From positions 1-57,656 of the forward strand of contig JANWXW010000069.1 of the NCBI GenBank assembly GCA_025057315.1: a stretch of DNA of 57,656 nt, given 5' to 3'. The notes beneath the pieces were generated by a model. It was not told the DNA's origin, ran no database searches, and was given only the letters and a program-made list of their open reading frames with translations. How positions within the stretch are numbered: position 1 is the stretch's first letter; the number at the start of each line of letters is the position of its first letter. Below, piece by piece: positions 35,767 to 44,341 of this stretch. The DNA is from Myxococcota bacterium. GTDB taxonomy: Bacteria > Myxococcota_A > Polyangia > Palsa-1104 > JAEUJZ01. The position numbers and the translations under genes were made by a program.

Positions 35767-36390
35767 TCACAAGGGCCGGATGATCAGGTTGTCAAAGTGC
35801 ACCTCGGTCTCCCAGTCATTGAAGGCGAAGTGGCGGTGCCCGGGGCCACGCAGGGGGGCAGGGTCGTCCATGTCCAGCGCCAGCCGACCGTCGATGAACC
35901 ATTCGATCCGACCGCCGCGGCGGACAATCACCCAGCGGTAGCGCCGTCCCTGCTGTACGGGCAGGTCGGTGCGCGTGCGTCGGTCCGCGCCGTGCTCGTC
36001 CAGCCGGCACAGGGCCGTGATGCGGTTGTGCCAGCCCCCTTGGATGAACACGTATCCGGTGCTGGTGTAGGAGACAGCTGTGGCGTGGCTGCGGCCGTCC
36101 CCCCAGGCCTCGACCTTGATGTCGCCTGCTGGGTCCATCGACCGCGCCTCCAGCTCGATGACGGCATCGTCGGGCAGCTCGCGGCGCAGCCACAGCGGAT
36201 GGTTGCGGGCGCCGCGGGCGATCAGCTCGCCGCCGACCACGCGGTAGGCCGGAGCGGTGGCCAACCAGTCTGGGCCGAGTTCGGTTCGGTTGAACTCGTC
36301 CGTATAGAGAGGCGGCTTGCGGGACGGGGGGGCAGGCCCCTGGACGCACGCGGTTAGGAGCATCAGCAGCCAGGCACGGGCAGCTAGCAT
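35767..36390 (-). CDS. Lipoprotein with lectin/glucanase-like (LamG-type) domain
   Basis: 207 aa. The signal peptide ends in LLTAC. The mature domain begins YTDEFNRTELGPDWL and continues in alternating strands (LIARGARNHPLWLRREL, VIELEARSMD, YRWVIVRRGGRIEWFIDGR) to FDNLIIRPL. This is the pattern of concanavalin-A-like jelly-roll domains that bind or cleave glycans, but no catalytic Glu pair was recognised, so binding is more likely than hydrolysis. It is the gene downstream of the cyclophilin on the same strand, 101 bp away. Confidence 0.72.
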   Translation of the reverse strand: MLAARAWLLMLLTACVQGPAPPSRKPPLYTDEFNRTELGPDWLATAPAYRVVGGELIARGARNHPLWLRRELPDDAVIELEARSMDPAGDIKVEAWGDGRSHATAVSYTSTGYVFIQGGWHNRITALCRLDEHGADRRTRTDLPVQQGRRYRWVIVRRGGRIEWFIDGRLALDMDDPAPLRGPGHRHFAFNDWETEVHFDNLIIRPL

Positions 36391-36491
36391 GCCCCCAAGC
36401 TACCACGGCATGGCGGCGGTGGGTGCGGGCTGAAAGCAAGGCCGCATCAGAGCCCTCCCCCCGCCCCCCAGGGGCCATGGGCGACCGGAGG

Positions 36492-37184
36492 TTACTTGGC
36501 CTGCTTCTTGGCCGGGGCAGCGGCCTTGATGCGGGAGATGGTGACCTTGATGATCTTGACGTCTTCCTTGGGTTTGTTGCGCTCGCCGGTGGGCACACGG
36601 GCGATCTTTTTGACCAGGTCGATGTTGTCGCACTGGCCAAAGATCTGGTAGTGCGCGCCCGGACGAGCACCGTCGTCGAGGAATGGGGTCGGCCCCTCGG
36701 TGATGAAGAACTGCGATCCGCCGGTGTTGGGGCCGCGGTTGGCCATGGCCAGCACCCCCCCTCGGTCGAACTTATGCGGGTCGTTCTTCTCGTCGGGGAT
36801 GGTGTAGCCTGGCTCCCCCGTGCCGTCGCCGTTGATGTCGCCGCCCTGGATCATAAAGTCCGGGATGACGCGGTGAAAGGTCAAGCCATCATAGAAGGGC
36901 CGCTTTTCCCACGCGCCGGTCTTGGGGTTCTTAAAGGGCCGCAGGCCGCGTGCCAAGCCGACGAAGTTGGCTACGGTCAGGGGGGCGTCCTGCTCGAACA
37001 GCTCGCAGGTGAAGGTCCCCATCGAGGTCTGGATGGTGGCCTGGAGCTTGCCAGCGGTTGGCAGGCCTTTGAGGGCTTCCTGGAGGGTGAACTTGCCGCC
37101 GGTGGGGTCGTCAGCCGCGCGGGCACCGGCAGGTATCACGGTGCTGCCCAAGAGCAGGGCTGTCAGGACATGAAGGGTGCGCAT
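36492..37184 (-). CDS. Periplasmic cyclophilin-type peptidyl-prolyl cis-trans isomerase
   Basis: 230 aa with a Sec signal peptide ending near ARAAD. The cyclophilin core is clear: [21 protein letters not shown], the catalytic Arg in [29 protein letters not shown] and HYQIFGQC. A Lys/Ala-rich tail follows. It would catalyse proline isomerisation during folding of exported proteins. The ATG at 37184 fits the signal peptide. Confidence 0.92.
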   Translation of the reverse strand: MRTLHVLTALLLGSTVIPAGARAADDPTGGKFTLQEALKGLPTAGKLQATIQTSMGTFTCELFEQDAPLTVANFVGLARGLRPFKNPKTGAWEKRPFYDGLTFHRVIPDFMIQGGDINGDGTGEPGYTIPDEKNDPHKFDRGGVLAMANRGPNTGGSQFFITEGPTPFLDDGARPGAHYQIFGQCDNIDLVKKIARVPTGERNKPKEDVKIIKVTISRIKAAAPAKKQAK

Positions 37185-37296
37185 GCCGCTCTCGTATCAA
37201 AAGCGGGCCCCGGCAGCAACCAGGGCGCTGGGCCATCGCCTCCGGGTGAACGTGGGCTACTTAGGGGCATGGCGTGCGGGCTATCCTCTTCTACTT

Positions 37297-37653
37297 CTAG
37301 GGGGACCTTCGGGGGCTCAGGCGATGGTCCTCCAGTCCTCCACCCCGGCCGTCGATCTGACTGATCTGACTGATCTGACCGACCTGACCGACCAGCTGGT
37401 CGACGCGGGCGGCATCGTCCACACAGGCCATGACCCCATCGACGTAGACAATGAGCTTGCCCGGCAAGTGGGTGGTGGCCCCCACGGTGATGCGGGGGTG
37501 CAGCAGGGTCGCATCACAGCGGGGCAGGGCGCTGGTCACCAGGGCCGACACGTGAGCCTGGGGGTCGCTGCCCATGCCGCAGCCCAAGGAGGTCAGGGCA
37601 AACAGCGCCACAGGGGCGCGGAGTCGGTGGGAGGATGGCAGTGCAGAGCGCAT
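37297..37653 (-). CDS. Small lipoprotein with Gln/Ile repeat
   Basis: 118 aa. The signal peptide ends in LTSLGC. The mature part is short and its C-terminal third contains GQVGQISQISQI, encoded by four 9-bp direct repeats. It has three Cys, no known domain, and lies between a cyclophilin and a barrel protein on the same strand. It may be a real but fast-evolving lipoprotein. Confidence 0.6.
   Translation of the reverse strand: MRSALPSSHRLRAPVALFALTSLGCGMGSDPQAHVSALVTSALPRCDATLLHPRITVGATTHLPGKLIVYVDGVMACVDDAARVDQLVGQVGQISQISQIDGRGGGLEDHRLSPRRSP
37354..37389. repeat. Four tandem 9-bp units (GATCTGACT type)
   Basis: gatctgact, gatctgact, gatctgacc and gacctgacc follow one another without spacers. 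On the coding (minus) strand they give (G/S)Q(I/V) tripeptides. Such a repeat can change copy number without shifting the frame. Confidence 0.85.
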
Positions 37654-37732
37654 GGAGGGTTTCCGTGACCTGGTGCAGCTAGTGTAGCACCAGCAGGCAA
37701 CAAAGGCGGCCTGAGCGGCTCTCGCACCGCGC

Positions 37733-38854
37733 TCAGCGGAAGCGCCAGGCCGCTGATAGCCCGAAGCTGACGCGAGGATCTGGCACGGGGCTGGTCAGAT
37801 CCGCCACGAGGCCGAACAGCTCCCCCCGCAGCTCCCAGTGGGGGAGAAAGCGGTAAACAAAGTAGAGCGCCGGGTGCAGACGCAAGGCCGGCAGGGTGCA
37901 CCAGATCGCCACGCCACAGGGCGAGGTTCGCGCCAGGCTCAGGGGTGGGGCGCTGGCCTTGTTCAGTTGCAGCACCGACAGGCCCACATCCAGAGAGGGC
38001 ACCAGTTCCAGGCCGTATTGACGCGACAGGCGCAAGACCAGGCGCACCCCAGGCAGGATGGCCACATGGACCCAGCCCTGGCCCAACTCCACCGGGATCC
38101 GTCCGCTCACATCGAGGGCCACCATGGGTCGATGGAGGACACGGTAGTCGAAGCCGGCCTGCAGTTGCGCCTGGGATGGGGGGAAGTTGCCCGAACGCAC
38201 GTCGATAACGCCGCCCAGACCCAGCAGGACTGCCATCCGCCGCTCCGGCTTCTCCGGGGGCGGCGGTGGTATTAGCTCAGCCACGACGGTGTGGTCCAAC
38301 CCGCTAGCAAAGTCCTGCTCAACTCGCCAGACCATCTCGCCCAGCCGGACCTCGATCAGGTGGGTGCCGCCGAGCACCGGCACTCCGGTGAGCATCGGCG
38401 TGGTGGCGCGCTCCCTGCCGTCGATAAAGACCGTGGCCCCGTCGCGGTTGGCGCGAACCAGGACAAAGGCCACCCGGGGTCGCAGTTCCTCCAGCCGGGC
38501 GCGCACCCGCGGTTCGTCGGGCAGGGACTCACCGCTGCGCAGGTAGGCCTGGTACATCTCGACGGCGCGGGCCGGGTCACCCGCCCGCTCATAGGCCTGC
38601 GCTGCATCATAGAGCAGGTCCGGGCGCGGGGTGAGCTTGTAGGCAGCTTCGAAGTCCGCGGCAGCCTCCAGGAACCTGCCAGCCTGGAAGTGCTTTTCGC
38701 CCCGCTCAAATAGCGCCCGGGCCGCCTCGACAGTGCTGTCGGCGGTGGACGCCTGGGGCTGTGCGGCCAGCCCCACCCCCACGCAGAACATCAACACGAG
38801 GTGCGCACGCACCATAGGACTATATCCGAACCAGAGAGCGCGGCCGCGTCTCAT
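37733..38854 (-). CDS. TPR/PEGA protein with C-terminal beta-barrel
   Basis: 373 aa from ATG 38854, which overlaps the upstream stop by 4 bp (ATGA); ATG 38815 gives a more compact signal peptide (MVRAHLVLMFCVGVGLAA) and is a good alternative. After the signal come TPR helices (ALFERGEKHFQAGRFLEAAADFEAAYKL class), a PEGA domain (ATVFIDGRERATTPML) and a series of amphipathic strands ending in aromatic FR, as in outer-membrane barrels. This three-part design is common in Myxococcota. Function unknown. It is coupled to the signal-peptidase-like gene. Confidence 0.78.
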   Translation of the reverse strand: MRRGRALWFGYSPMVRAHLVLMFCVGVGLAAQPQASTADSTVEAARALFERGEKHFQAGRFLEAAADFEAAYKLTPRPDLLYDAAQAYERAGDPARAVEMYQAYLRSGESLPDEPRVRARLEELRPRVAFVLVRANRDGATVFIDGRERATTPMLTGVPVLGGTHLIEVRLGEMVWRVEQDFASGLDHTVVAELIPPPPPEKPERRMAVLLGLGGVIDVRSGNFPPSQAQLQAGFDYRVLHRPMVALDVSGRIPVELGQGWVHVAILPGVRLVLRLSRQYGLELVPSLDVGLSVLQLNKASAPPLSLARTSPCGVAIWCTLPALRLHPALYFVYRFLPHWELRGELFGLVADLTSPVPDPRVSFGLSAAWRFR

Positions 38855-39474
38855 TTTAACAGCAGCGCATAGCCTGGAATGAACGAAACAACGTGGACGC
38901 GCCGCAGGGCGCTGCCCGGCAGCGGACCGTAGTCGCGGCTGTCGCGCGCCCCGGTCCGCCGATCGGCCAGCACGTAGTACTGGTCGGGGCCGAGCTGGAT
39001 GCCTGGGCGGTCGGGGAGGTGCCATGCCTCTTGCTCGATGACCTCATAACGGACGGCCGCATCGCCGCGACCCAACGTCTCGGTGCGGCGGTGAAAGCGG
39101 CGTGGCATGCCGCCTATCGTATAGATTACCTGGCCCGTGCGCTTGCCTTCGAGCGGCAAGCCCTCGATGAGGATTTGGCCAGCGACGATCTCCACCACCT
39201 CCCCAGGCAGGGCCACCACCCGGCGCAACGTCGCCTCGCTGAGGTGGCCCGGTGGCACCAGCACCAGATCGCCGCGCCGCAGGGGACCAAAGAGCCACTC
39301 TGGCATGGGCAGCACCAGGGCCAGGTCTCCCTCTTGGAGTGCGGGCGCCATGTCGTTGCTGCGCACGACGAAGAGCTGGGCGATGGCCACGATGCCGCTC
39401 AGCACCAAAAGCAGCGGAACGTAGCGTAGGGGCCGGAGCCAGTCTCGAGGTCGCAGCCGCGCGCTGGCAGGCAT
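38851..39474 (-). CDS. Signal peptidase I homologue lacking the catalytic Ser and Lys
   Basis: 207 aa with one N-terminal membrane segment (PLLLVLSGIVAIAQLFVV). S26 family boxes are present in order: VVRSNDMAPALQEGD, then LRRVVALPGE, and DRRTGARDSRDYGPLP. In active enzymes the first reads SxSMxP and the second KRxxxLPG. Here the nucleophile Ser is Asp41 and the general-base Lys is Arg84, while the structural DSR box is kept. Proteolysis by the usual Ser/Lys dyad is therefore not possible. The start at ATG 39474 follows the family length; the frame is open upstream. Confidence 0.82.
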   Translation of the reverse strand: MPASARLRPRDWLRPLRYVPLLLVLSGIVAIAQLFVVRSNDMAPALQEGDLALVLPMPEWLFGPLRRGDLVLVPPGHLSEATLRRVVALPGEVVEIVAGQILIEGLPLEGKRTGQVIYTIGGMPRRFHRRTETLGRGDAAVRYEVIEQEAWHLPDRPGIQLGPDQYYVLADRRTGARDSRDYGPLPGSALRRVHVVSFIPGYALLLK

Positions 39475-39481
39475 GGGGGGG

Positions 39482-40201
39482 TCAGGCGTTGAGCTCGCCA
39501 GAGCAGACGGCGAATAGCGCTCGCGCCGTCGCGGCGGGGTCCTGCGCGCCGAGCACGGCCCGCAGACAGGCGATGCGCGCCCCAGCAGCGATGCACTCAC
39601 GAGCCCGCTCGATGCAATCTACCCCCCCCAGGGCAAAGACCGGCACCGGCAGCGCCGCCACCGCCTCGGCCAGACCCGCGACGCCGACCGGGGAGACGAG
39701 GCTGCCGTGAACCGGCGGGAAGGCGGCTACGTCCAGCGCCGGTTTGGACGGCGTAGGCCAGATGGGGCCGAAGGTGACAAAGTCCACGCCCTCGGTCACT
39801 GCTGCCCGCGCCTCGGCCAGGTTGTGGGTGGAAGAGCCCAGCAGCATGCGGGTGCCAACCAGGCGCCGCGCGGCCCTGGGCGGCAAGCCGGCGGCGGGCA
39901 GGTGAACCCCGTCGGCCTCGACGAGCAACGCCACGTCCAATCGGTCGTTGATGAACAGCGGAGCGCCGAACCTCGCGGTAAGCTGGCGCAGCCGGTCGGC
40001 AGCCGACAGGAGCGCACCCGCGTCCATCTGCCGCGCCCGCAGCTGCACCGCCACCATGCCTCGCGGCACCGCGGAGAGCGCCGAACAGAGGCGACCCTCC
40101 AGCGGGGTGGGCACCAGCTGCTGGCCCTGACGAACCTCGAAGACGCCGTCGGTAATAAGGTAGAGCCAGAAGCCGACGCGGGGGGGGCCGGGCAGGGTCA
40201 C
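39482..40201 (-). CDS. thiE: Thiamine-phosphate synthase (ThiE/TenI family)
   Basis: 239 aa, starting at GTG 40201 (AGGGCGG upstream); the frame is open into thiG. Family motifs: LYLITDG, VQLRARQMDA, LFINDRLDVAL with GVHLP, and GVDFVTFGPIWPTPSKP, ending with VFALGGV. It joins the thiazole and pyrimidine phosphates to thiamine phosphate, or, if a TenI/ThiE relative, aromatises the thiazole. It lies 25 bp after thiG, so the pair makes and uses the thiazole unit. The Lys normally after QxR is Ala here (RAR), a mild deviation. Confidence 0.82.
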   Translation of the reverse strand: MTLPGPPRVGFWLYLITDGVFEVRQGQQLVPTPLEGRLCSALSAVPRGMVAVQLRARQMDAGALLSAADRLRQLTARFGAPLFINDRLDVALLVEADGVHLPAAGLPPRAARRLVGTRMLLGSSTHNLAEARAAVTEGVDFVTFGPIWPTPSKPALDVAAFPPVHGSLVSPVGVAGLAEAVAALPVPVFALGGVDCIERARECIAAGARIACLRAVLGAQDPAATARALFAVCSGELNA

Positions 40202-40226
40202 CAGGCCGCCCTGGTGCGAGCCCCGC

Positions 40227-41060
40227 CTACTCAAGCACCAGGTCCCTTTCTGCCCCACCCCCACTGCCGATGAGACCCGACTGCGGCGAGGAGGCGTTGG
40301 CATAGAGCCGCTTGGGCATCCGTCCGGCCAAAAACGCCTTGCGCCCGGCCTCCACTGCCTGACGCATGGCCTCGGCCATGAGCACCGGGTTCTTCGCCTC
40401 TGCGATGCCGGTGTTCATGAGCACCGCATCGCAGCCCAGCTCCATGGCCACCGCTGCGTCGGAGGCCGTGCCTACACCTGCGTCCACGATGACCGGCACG
40501 CGCACCAGCTCGCGGATGAGGCGGATGTTGTGTGGGTTCCGGATGCCCAGACCAGAGCCGATGGGCGCAGCCAGCGGCATCACCGCGGCGCACCCCAGCT
40601 CGGCGAGCTTGAGGCACGCCACCGGATCGTCCGTGATGTAGGGTAGGACCACGAACCCCTGGCGGACCAGCACGCGGGCCGCCCGCAACGTCTCTTCCAC
40701 ATCGGGGAACAGCGTCCGGCGGTCGCCGATGACCTCCAGCTTGACCAGGCTGGTCATGCCCAGCTCGCGCGCCAAATGGCAAGTACGGATGGCCTCCTCG
40801 GCGGTGTAGCAGCCGGCGGTGTTGGGCAGCAGCGTGTAGCGGGTCCGATCGATGGCCTCCAGCAACGACGGCTGGCCCGGCCGCAGCTCAACCCGGCGGA
40901 GCGCGACGGTGACGATCTCGGCACCGGAGGCCTCCAGGGCCCGCCGCATCTCGTCGAGGTCGCGGTACTTGCCGGTGCCAACAATCAGGCGGGAGCGGAA
41001 GCGCTGCCCCGCCAAGATCAGCGGGTCGGCCAGGTCGGCGGGGGGCTCAGAGTGGAGCAT
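40227..41060 (-). CDS. thiG: Thiazole synthase
   Basis: 277 aa. The N-terminal segment [19 protein letters not shown], the Schiff-base Lys in [30 protein letters not shown] and [15 protein letters not shown] are all diagnostic of ThiG. The enzyme condenses deoxyxylulose phosphate, dehydroglycine and ThiS-thiocarboxylate into the thiazole phosphate. thiS and thiO/thiH are not in this window. The 195-bp upstream gap (41061-41255) was checked for a thiamine riboswitch; see the rejected items. Confidence 0.95.
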   Translation of the reverse strand: MLHSEPPADLADPLILAGQRFRSRLIVGTGKYRDLDEMRRALEASGAEIVTVALRRVELRPGQPSLLEAIDRTRYTLLPNTAGCYTAEEAIRTCHLARELGMTSLVKLEVIGDRRTLFPDVEETLRAARVLVRQGFVVLPYITDDPVACLKLAELGCAAVMPLAAPIGSGLGIRNPHNIRLIRELVRVPVIVDAGVGTASDAAVAMELGCDAVLMNTGIAEAKNPVLMAEAMRQAVEAGRKAFLAGRMPKRLYANASSPQSGLIGSGGGAERDLVLE

Positions 41061-41255
41061 AGACGCACCATATCACAGGGGGGGCCGCCGGCGAAGGGGC
41101 GGTGCCGGCAGCCTGGATCGGCGGTCCCGGCCCCTCTCTCACGGCGTGCCCCCCTCCCCTCACGCTCCCCTCTTCCAAGTGGCCCCCGGCCACAACGGCT
41201 TGCAGACCCGCTCTTACGCCCCGCCCTGGCCTGCCAGCGGCTAAGCCAGGGCGGC

Positions 41256-42371
41256 TCAGAAGCTGGCCGGCACGGCAGCAAACCCTAGCCCCACCGACAG
41301 GCCGTTTCTGTCACGGCCACCGGGGACTGGCTTCCACAGCCGGCCCGAGAAGACCTGCACGTCGGGGGCGATCAGGTTCCCGACGATGGGATTGGTGCGG
41401 ACCTCGTCGGGAAGAATCTTGCACGTCTTGCGGTGTTCTGGCTTCTGGCAGCAGTCGGCAGCGACCATGCACTTGGCCCGGCTTGCTGCGTTCCCGACGG
41501 GATCTTCGAGCAGCCTGACGAGCGTGTCGGCCATCGGGCTGAGCGGATCGCTGCGAATGAGCTGGGTGGCCAGGTTCGCCAGCGCGGGGATGACCTGCTG
41601 GTCTACGTCGTCCTTGTGGATCACCCCGTGGATCTCACCCTGCGAGATGCCGGCCACCAGCACCGTGCCCTGGACGTGCACGCCATACAGCGTCAGCGGC
41701 AGCTCCGCCCCCAGCAGAGGCAGCCGCAGCTCCAACCGGGGTGCGTTCTCAGGCAGGCGCGTCGGCCCGGTGGTGTTCAGCTGGCCGGCCGCAATGGTGC
41801 CCTCCAGGTGGGTGGTCGGCTGCCCGGCCGGGACCTTGAAGCGGTCTGTGCCATCGTATCGTGGGCGGGGGTCTCCCGGTCCAGCAGGCGTCGCCGTGTT
41901 CAGACGCACCGAAGCGCACGCGGCGTCGCGTAGCCCCGGCGCCTCCAGCGCCATCAGAGCCACCACCAGGCCATCTCGCACCGCCATGTCGACCGGGGTC
42001 TGCAGGTCCAGGCCGAGGCCGGTGAGCGTGGACAAGATTCGGCGGAGCTGGTTGTCAGGGCGGCCGTCGCCGTCAAAGTCAATCTCGAACCGCTGCGTCG
42101 ATGTGGGCAACACCAGGGCACTGCTGGCGTACTGCCGGCGCTCGCCGGTGCAGGCCGGCATGGACAGGTCGGCGGGCGCTTGGTGCAGGTCCGGCGCCTC
42201 AGGCAGAGGCAAATCTGGCGCATCGGCCAGGGGCACGCAACGGCCCTCGGCAGCTAGGCAGATCTGTCCTGCTGGACAGGCCCGGCCCTCGCCGCACTCG
42301 GTCTCAACGTCAGGGGCCTTGCTACAAGCAAACAGAGAGAGTAGGAGCCAAGGGGGGACCGTGTGCCGCAT
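41256..42371 (-). CDS. Lipoprotein with Asp/Leu/Pro linker, hypothetical
   Basis: 371 aa. CCAGGAGGT precedes the ATG at 42371. The lipobox is LFAC, followed by a small Cys module (CGEGRACPAGQICLAAEGRC) and a DAPDLPLPEAPDL linker. The rest is a beta-rich domain with FEIDFDGDGRPDN, a calcium-binding-like DxDGDG motif, and repeated predicted strands. It ends with GLSVGLGFAAVPA. Function unknown; surface exposure is inferred. Confidence 0.78.
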   Translation of the reverse strand: MRHTVPPWLLLSLFACSKAPDVETECGEGRACPAGQICLAAEGRCVPLADAPDLPLPEAPDLHQAPADLSMPACTGERRQYASSALVLPTSTQRFEIDFDGDGRPDNQLRRILSTLTGLGLDLQTPVDMAVRDGLVVALMALEAPGLRDAACASVRLNTATPAGPGDPRPRYDGTDRFKVPAGQPTTHLEGTIAAGQLNTTGPTRLPENAPRLELRLPLLGAELPLTLYGVHVQGTVLVAGISQGEIHGVIHKDDVDQQVIPALANLATQLIRSDPLSPMADTLVRLLEDPVGNAASRAKCMVAADCCQKPEHRKTCKILPDEVRTNPIVGNLIAPDVQVFSGRLWKPVPGGRDRNGLSVGLGFAAVPASF

Positions 42372-42452
42372 GGGGACCTCCTGGGCGCCGTATATCGCGG
42401 CCGTGGCGGCAACTTCAAGCGCCCTTCTGGGCTGGAGCCTGGTGGGTGGGGT

Positions 42453-44210
42453 CTAGCCGGAGCAGCCGCTGCCCTTCCCCATCGCCAGGTTGGCGGGGTG
42501 ACCTGGCGGGCGTCCCGTGGCCCCCCTGGAACCCGCCGGCTCTCGTCCCATCGCAGGAGCGAGGCTTAGGTCAGAGGACACGTGCGAGAGGGCACCAGGC
42601 CCCGTGCGCCGCACCCAGCGGTCATACAGCCCTAGCGCCCCGGCGGTCAGGGCCGCTAGCGCCGCGATGCCGAGCCAGAGCAGATCCGGGCGGTTCAAGC
42701 CGCGCGGTCCGAAGTGCTGGTAGCTGATGCCAGACAGGAGGCCGCCAAACAGGTTGCCCAGGGCCACGCAGAGGTAGAAGTAGCCCATGTACATGCCGAC
42801 CTTGTCGGGCGGGGCAATGCGGCCGGCGTACTCTTTGGATTTTGGGCTCGCCAGCATTTCTCCAATGGAGAAGACGAGCACACAGAGCACCACGTTCCAC
42901 CCCGTGCGGCCGAGCAGGTGCAGGGCGAAGCTGACCGCCGTGATGAGGATCCCGGTGATGATGGTGGTCAGCGGTTGCCACTGCCGCGCCGTCCATGACA
43001 CGAGCACCTGAAGCAAGACAATCCCCAGGGCGTTGAGGTTGATGAGGTGCTCGGGCTTAAGCTGACCCCGCTCGAGCACGGCGCGGCTCCAGGACGAGGT
43101 ATCCACGCCCAGGCGGTGGAACAGCTCCGTGACCGCTGCGCCTGCCGGTGACAACCAACGCGACAGGTCGCCGGTGTCGCAATAGTCCCGGATGTATTCG
43201 GGCAGGGTCATGGACAGCTGGTTGAAGCAGGTCCAGAAGCCGGACATCAACAGCAGGAACAGCAGGTAACGCCCCTGGCCGACGCGCAGGCGCTGGCGGT
43301 ACCAGGGCACATCGGGCCCTTGGCGGCCATGACCCCATCGCAGGAGCAGGTCCCAGAGCAGATGCACTCCAAGCCACAGGGCAGCGGCGCGTAGGGCCTG
43401 GGGGAAGCTCCACCATTTGGAGCCCATGACCAGGATCACCAGCATCCCGATGAGCAGCAGGAAGAAGCGGAGGTTGCCTACCAATGCCACCATGCGCCAC
43501 AGCACCTCGCCCAGCGGCTCGCTGGCCTGCCTGCGCGGCGGCTCCTGATACAGCAGCAGGCACAGCAGGGTCATGAGCGAGATCCACCCTGCCGAGGCAA
43601 GGAACACGTAGCTCCAGTCCCAGCCGCGGACCACACCGGCGATGATGGGCCCGACCAGCCCCCCGATGTTGACCATCATGTAGAAGATGCCGAAGCCCAA
43701 GGTGCCGGTGCGTGCATCGGTGGTCCGGACAATGGTGCTGATTACCACCGGCTTGAACATGCCGTGACCCATCGCCACCAGGAGATAGACGGCAAAGAAG
43801 CCCCAGAAGCTGCGCGGCCACCGGAGCAGCAGGTAAGCCGGTGCCATGAGAAACCCCGACAGGAGAAACATGCGGCGATAGCCGTACCGGTCGGCCAGGG
43901 TCCCGAACAGCGAGGGGAAGAAGTAAAGAAAGAAAGTGGTCAGTCCCTGGATGACGCCGCGGTCGCGCGAGCTGAGCCCGAGGCCGCCCTCAGCTGTCGC
44001 TCCGGTGAGGTACAGCGTCGAGACGGCGTAGAAGCCGTACCAGCCCATCCGTTCAAAGATCTCCATCCCATTGGCGACCCAGAACGAGCGCGGCAGCTGC
44101 CGCAGGATCGAGGGAGCGGGTGGCAAAGCAGAGGGGGAGCAAGCAGGCACCGCCGCGCATCTTGCCCACACCGCGCGCCGCGGGGCAATCCCCCTGGGGG
44201 CCCCAGGCAT
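42453..44210 (-). CDS. POT/PTR2 family proton-dependent oligopeptide transporter
   Basis: 585 aa from ATG 44210 (the frame is open to 44312). About 12-14 membrane helices. The N-terminal helix carries FERMGWYGFYAV, equivalent to the ExxERFxYYG proton-coupling motif of POT transporters, and is followed by LFGTLADRYGYRR, the MFS loop motif. GMFKPVV and a later FWTCFNQ(L)SMT also fit POT proteins. It would import di/tripeptides or related solutes with protons. It is divergent from the MFS gene; a tandem 15-bp repeat lies between them. Confidence 0.85.
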   Translation of the reverse strand: MPGAPRGIAPRRAVWARCAAVPACSPSALPPAPSILRQLPRSFWVANGMEIFERMGWYGFYAVSTLYLTGATAEGGLGLSSRDRGVIQGLTTFFLYFFPSLFGTLADRYGYRRMFLLSGFLMAPAYLLLRWPRSFWGFFAVYLLVAMGHGMFKPVVISTIVRTTDARTGTLGFGIFYMMVNIGGLVGPIIAGVVRGWDWSYVFLASAGWISLMTLLCLLLYQEPPRRQASEPLGEVLWRMVALVGNLRFFLLLIGMLVILVMGSKWWSFPQALRAAALWLGVHLLWDLLLRWGHGRQGPDVPWYRQRLRVGQGRYLLFLLLMSGFWTCFNQLSMTLPEYIRDYCDTGDLSRWLSPAGAAVTELFHRLGVDTSSWSRAVLERGQLKPEHLINLNALGIVLLQVLVSWTARQWQPLTTIITGILITAVSFALHLLGRTGWNVVLCVLVFSIGEMLASPKSKEYAGRIAPPDKVGMYMGYFYLCVALGNLFGGLLSGISYQHFGPRGLNRPDLLWLGIAALAALTAGALGLYDRWVRRTGPGALSHVSSDLSLAPAMGREPAGSRGATGRPPGHPANLAMGKGSGCSG

Positions 44211-44249
44211 CCGTGCCTGGATGCGATGCCTATCGATAAATAATAAACG

Positions 44250-44280
44250 ATCGGCTGAAGCTTGAATCGGCTGAAGCTTG
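44250..44280. promoter_or_regulatory. Tandem 15-bp direct repeat in the divergent transporter promoter region
   Basis: ATCGGCTGAAGCTTG occurs twice, at 44250-44264 and 44266-44280, a 16-bp period that is about one and a half helical turns. It lies between two divergent transporter genes and next to the predicted MFS promoter, so it is a candidate regulator-binding site. Confidence 0.5.
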
Positions 44281-44305
44281 CGTGCCCGACGGGGCGTGCT
44301 ATCCT
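44278..44305 (+). promoter_or_regulatory. Candidate sigma70 promoter for the MFS gene
   Basis: TTGCGT (44278-44283) and TATCCT (44300-44305) are separated by 16 bp. The -35 box overlaps the end of the tandem repeat. A start of transcription near 44312 favours GTG 44342 over GTG 44282 as the translation start. Confidence 0.35.
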
Positions 44306-44341
44306 GCAACAAATTGGTATCTGGGAACGGACGGTCGCTTC

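Noticed and set aside
41061..41255. Possible thiamine (TPP) riboswitch upstream of thiG
   Set aside because: The minus strand shows GGGGGGCAC, GTGAGA and CGATCCAGG in a loosely similar order, but the conserved CUGAGA core and the CUGAUC...CCGGCG-AGGG part are not intact. A covariance-model search would decide.
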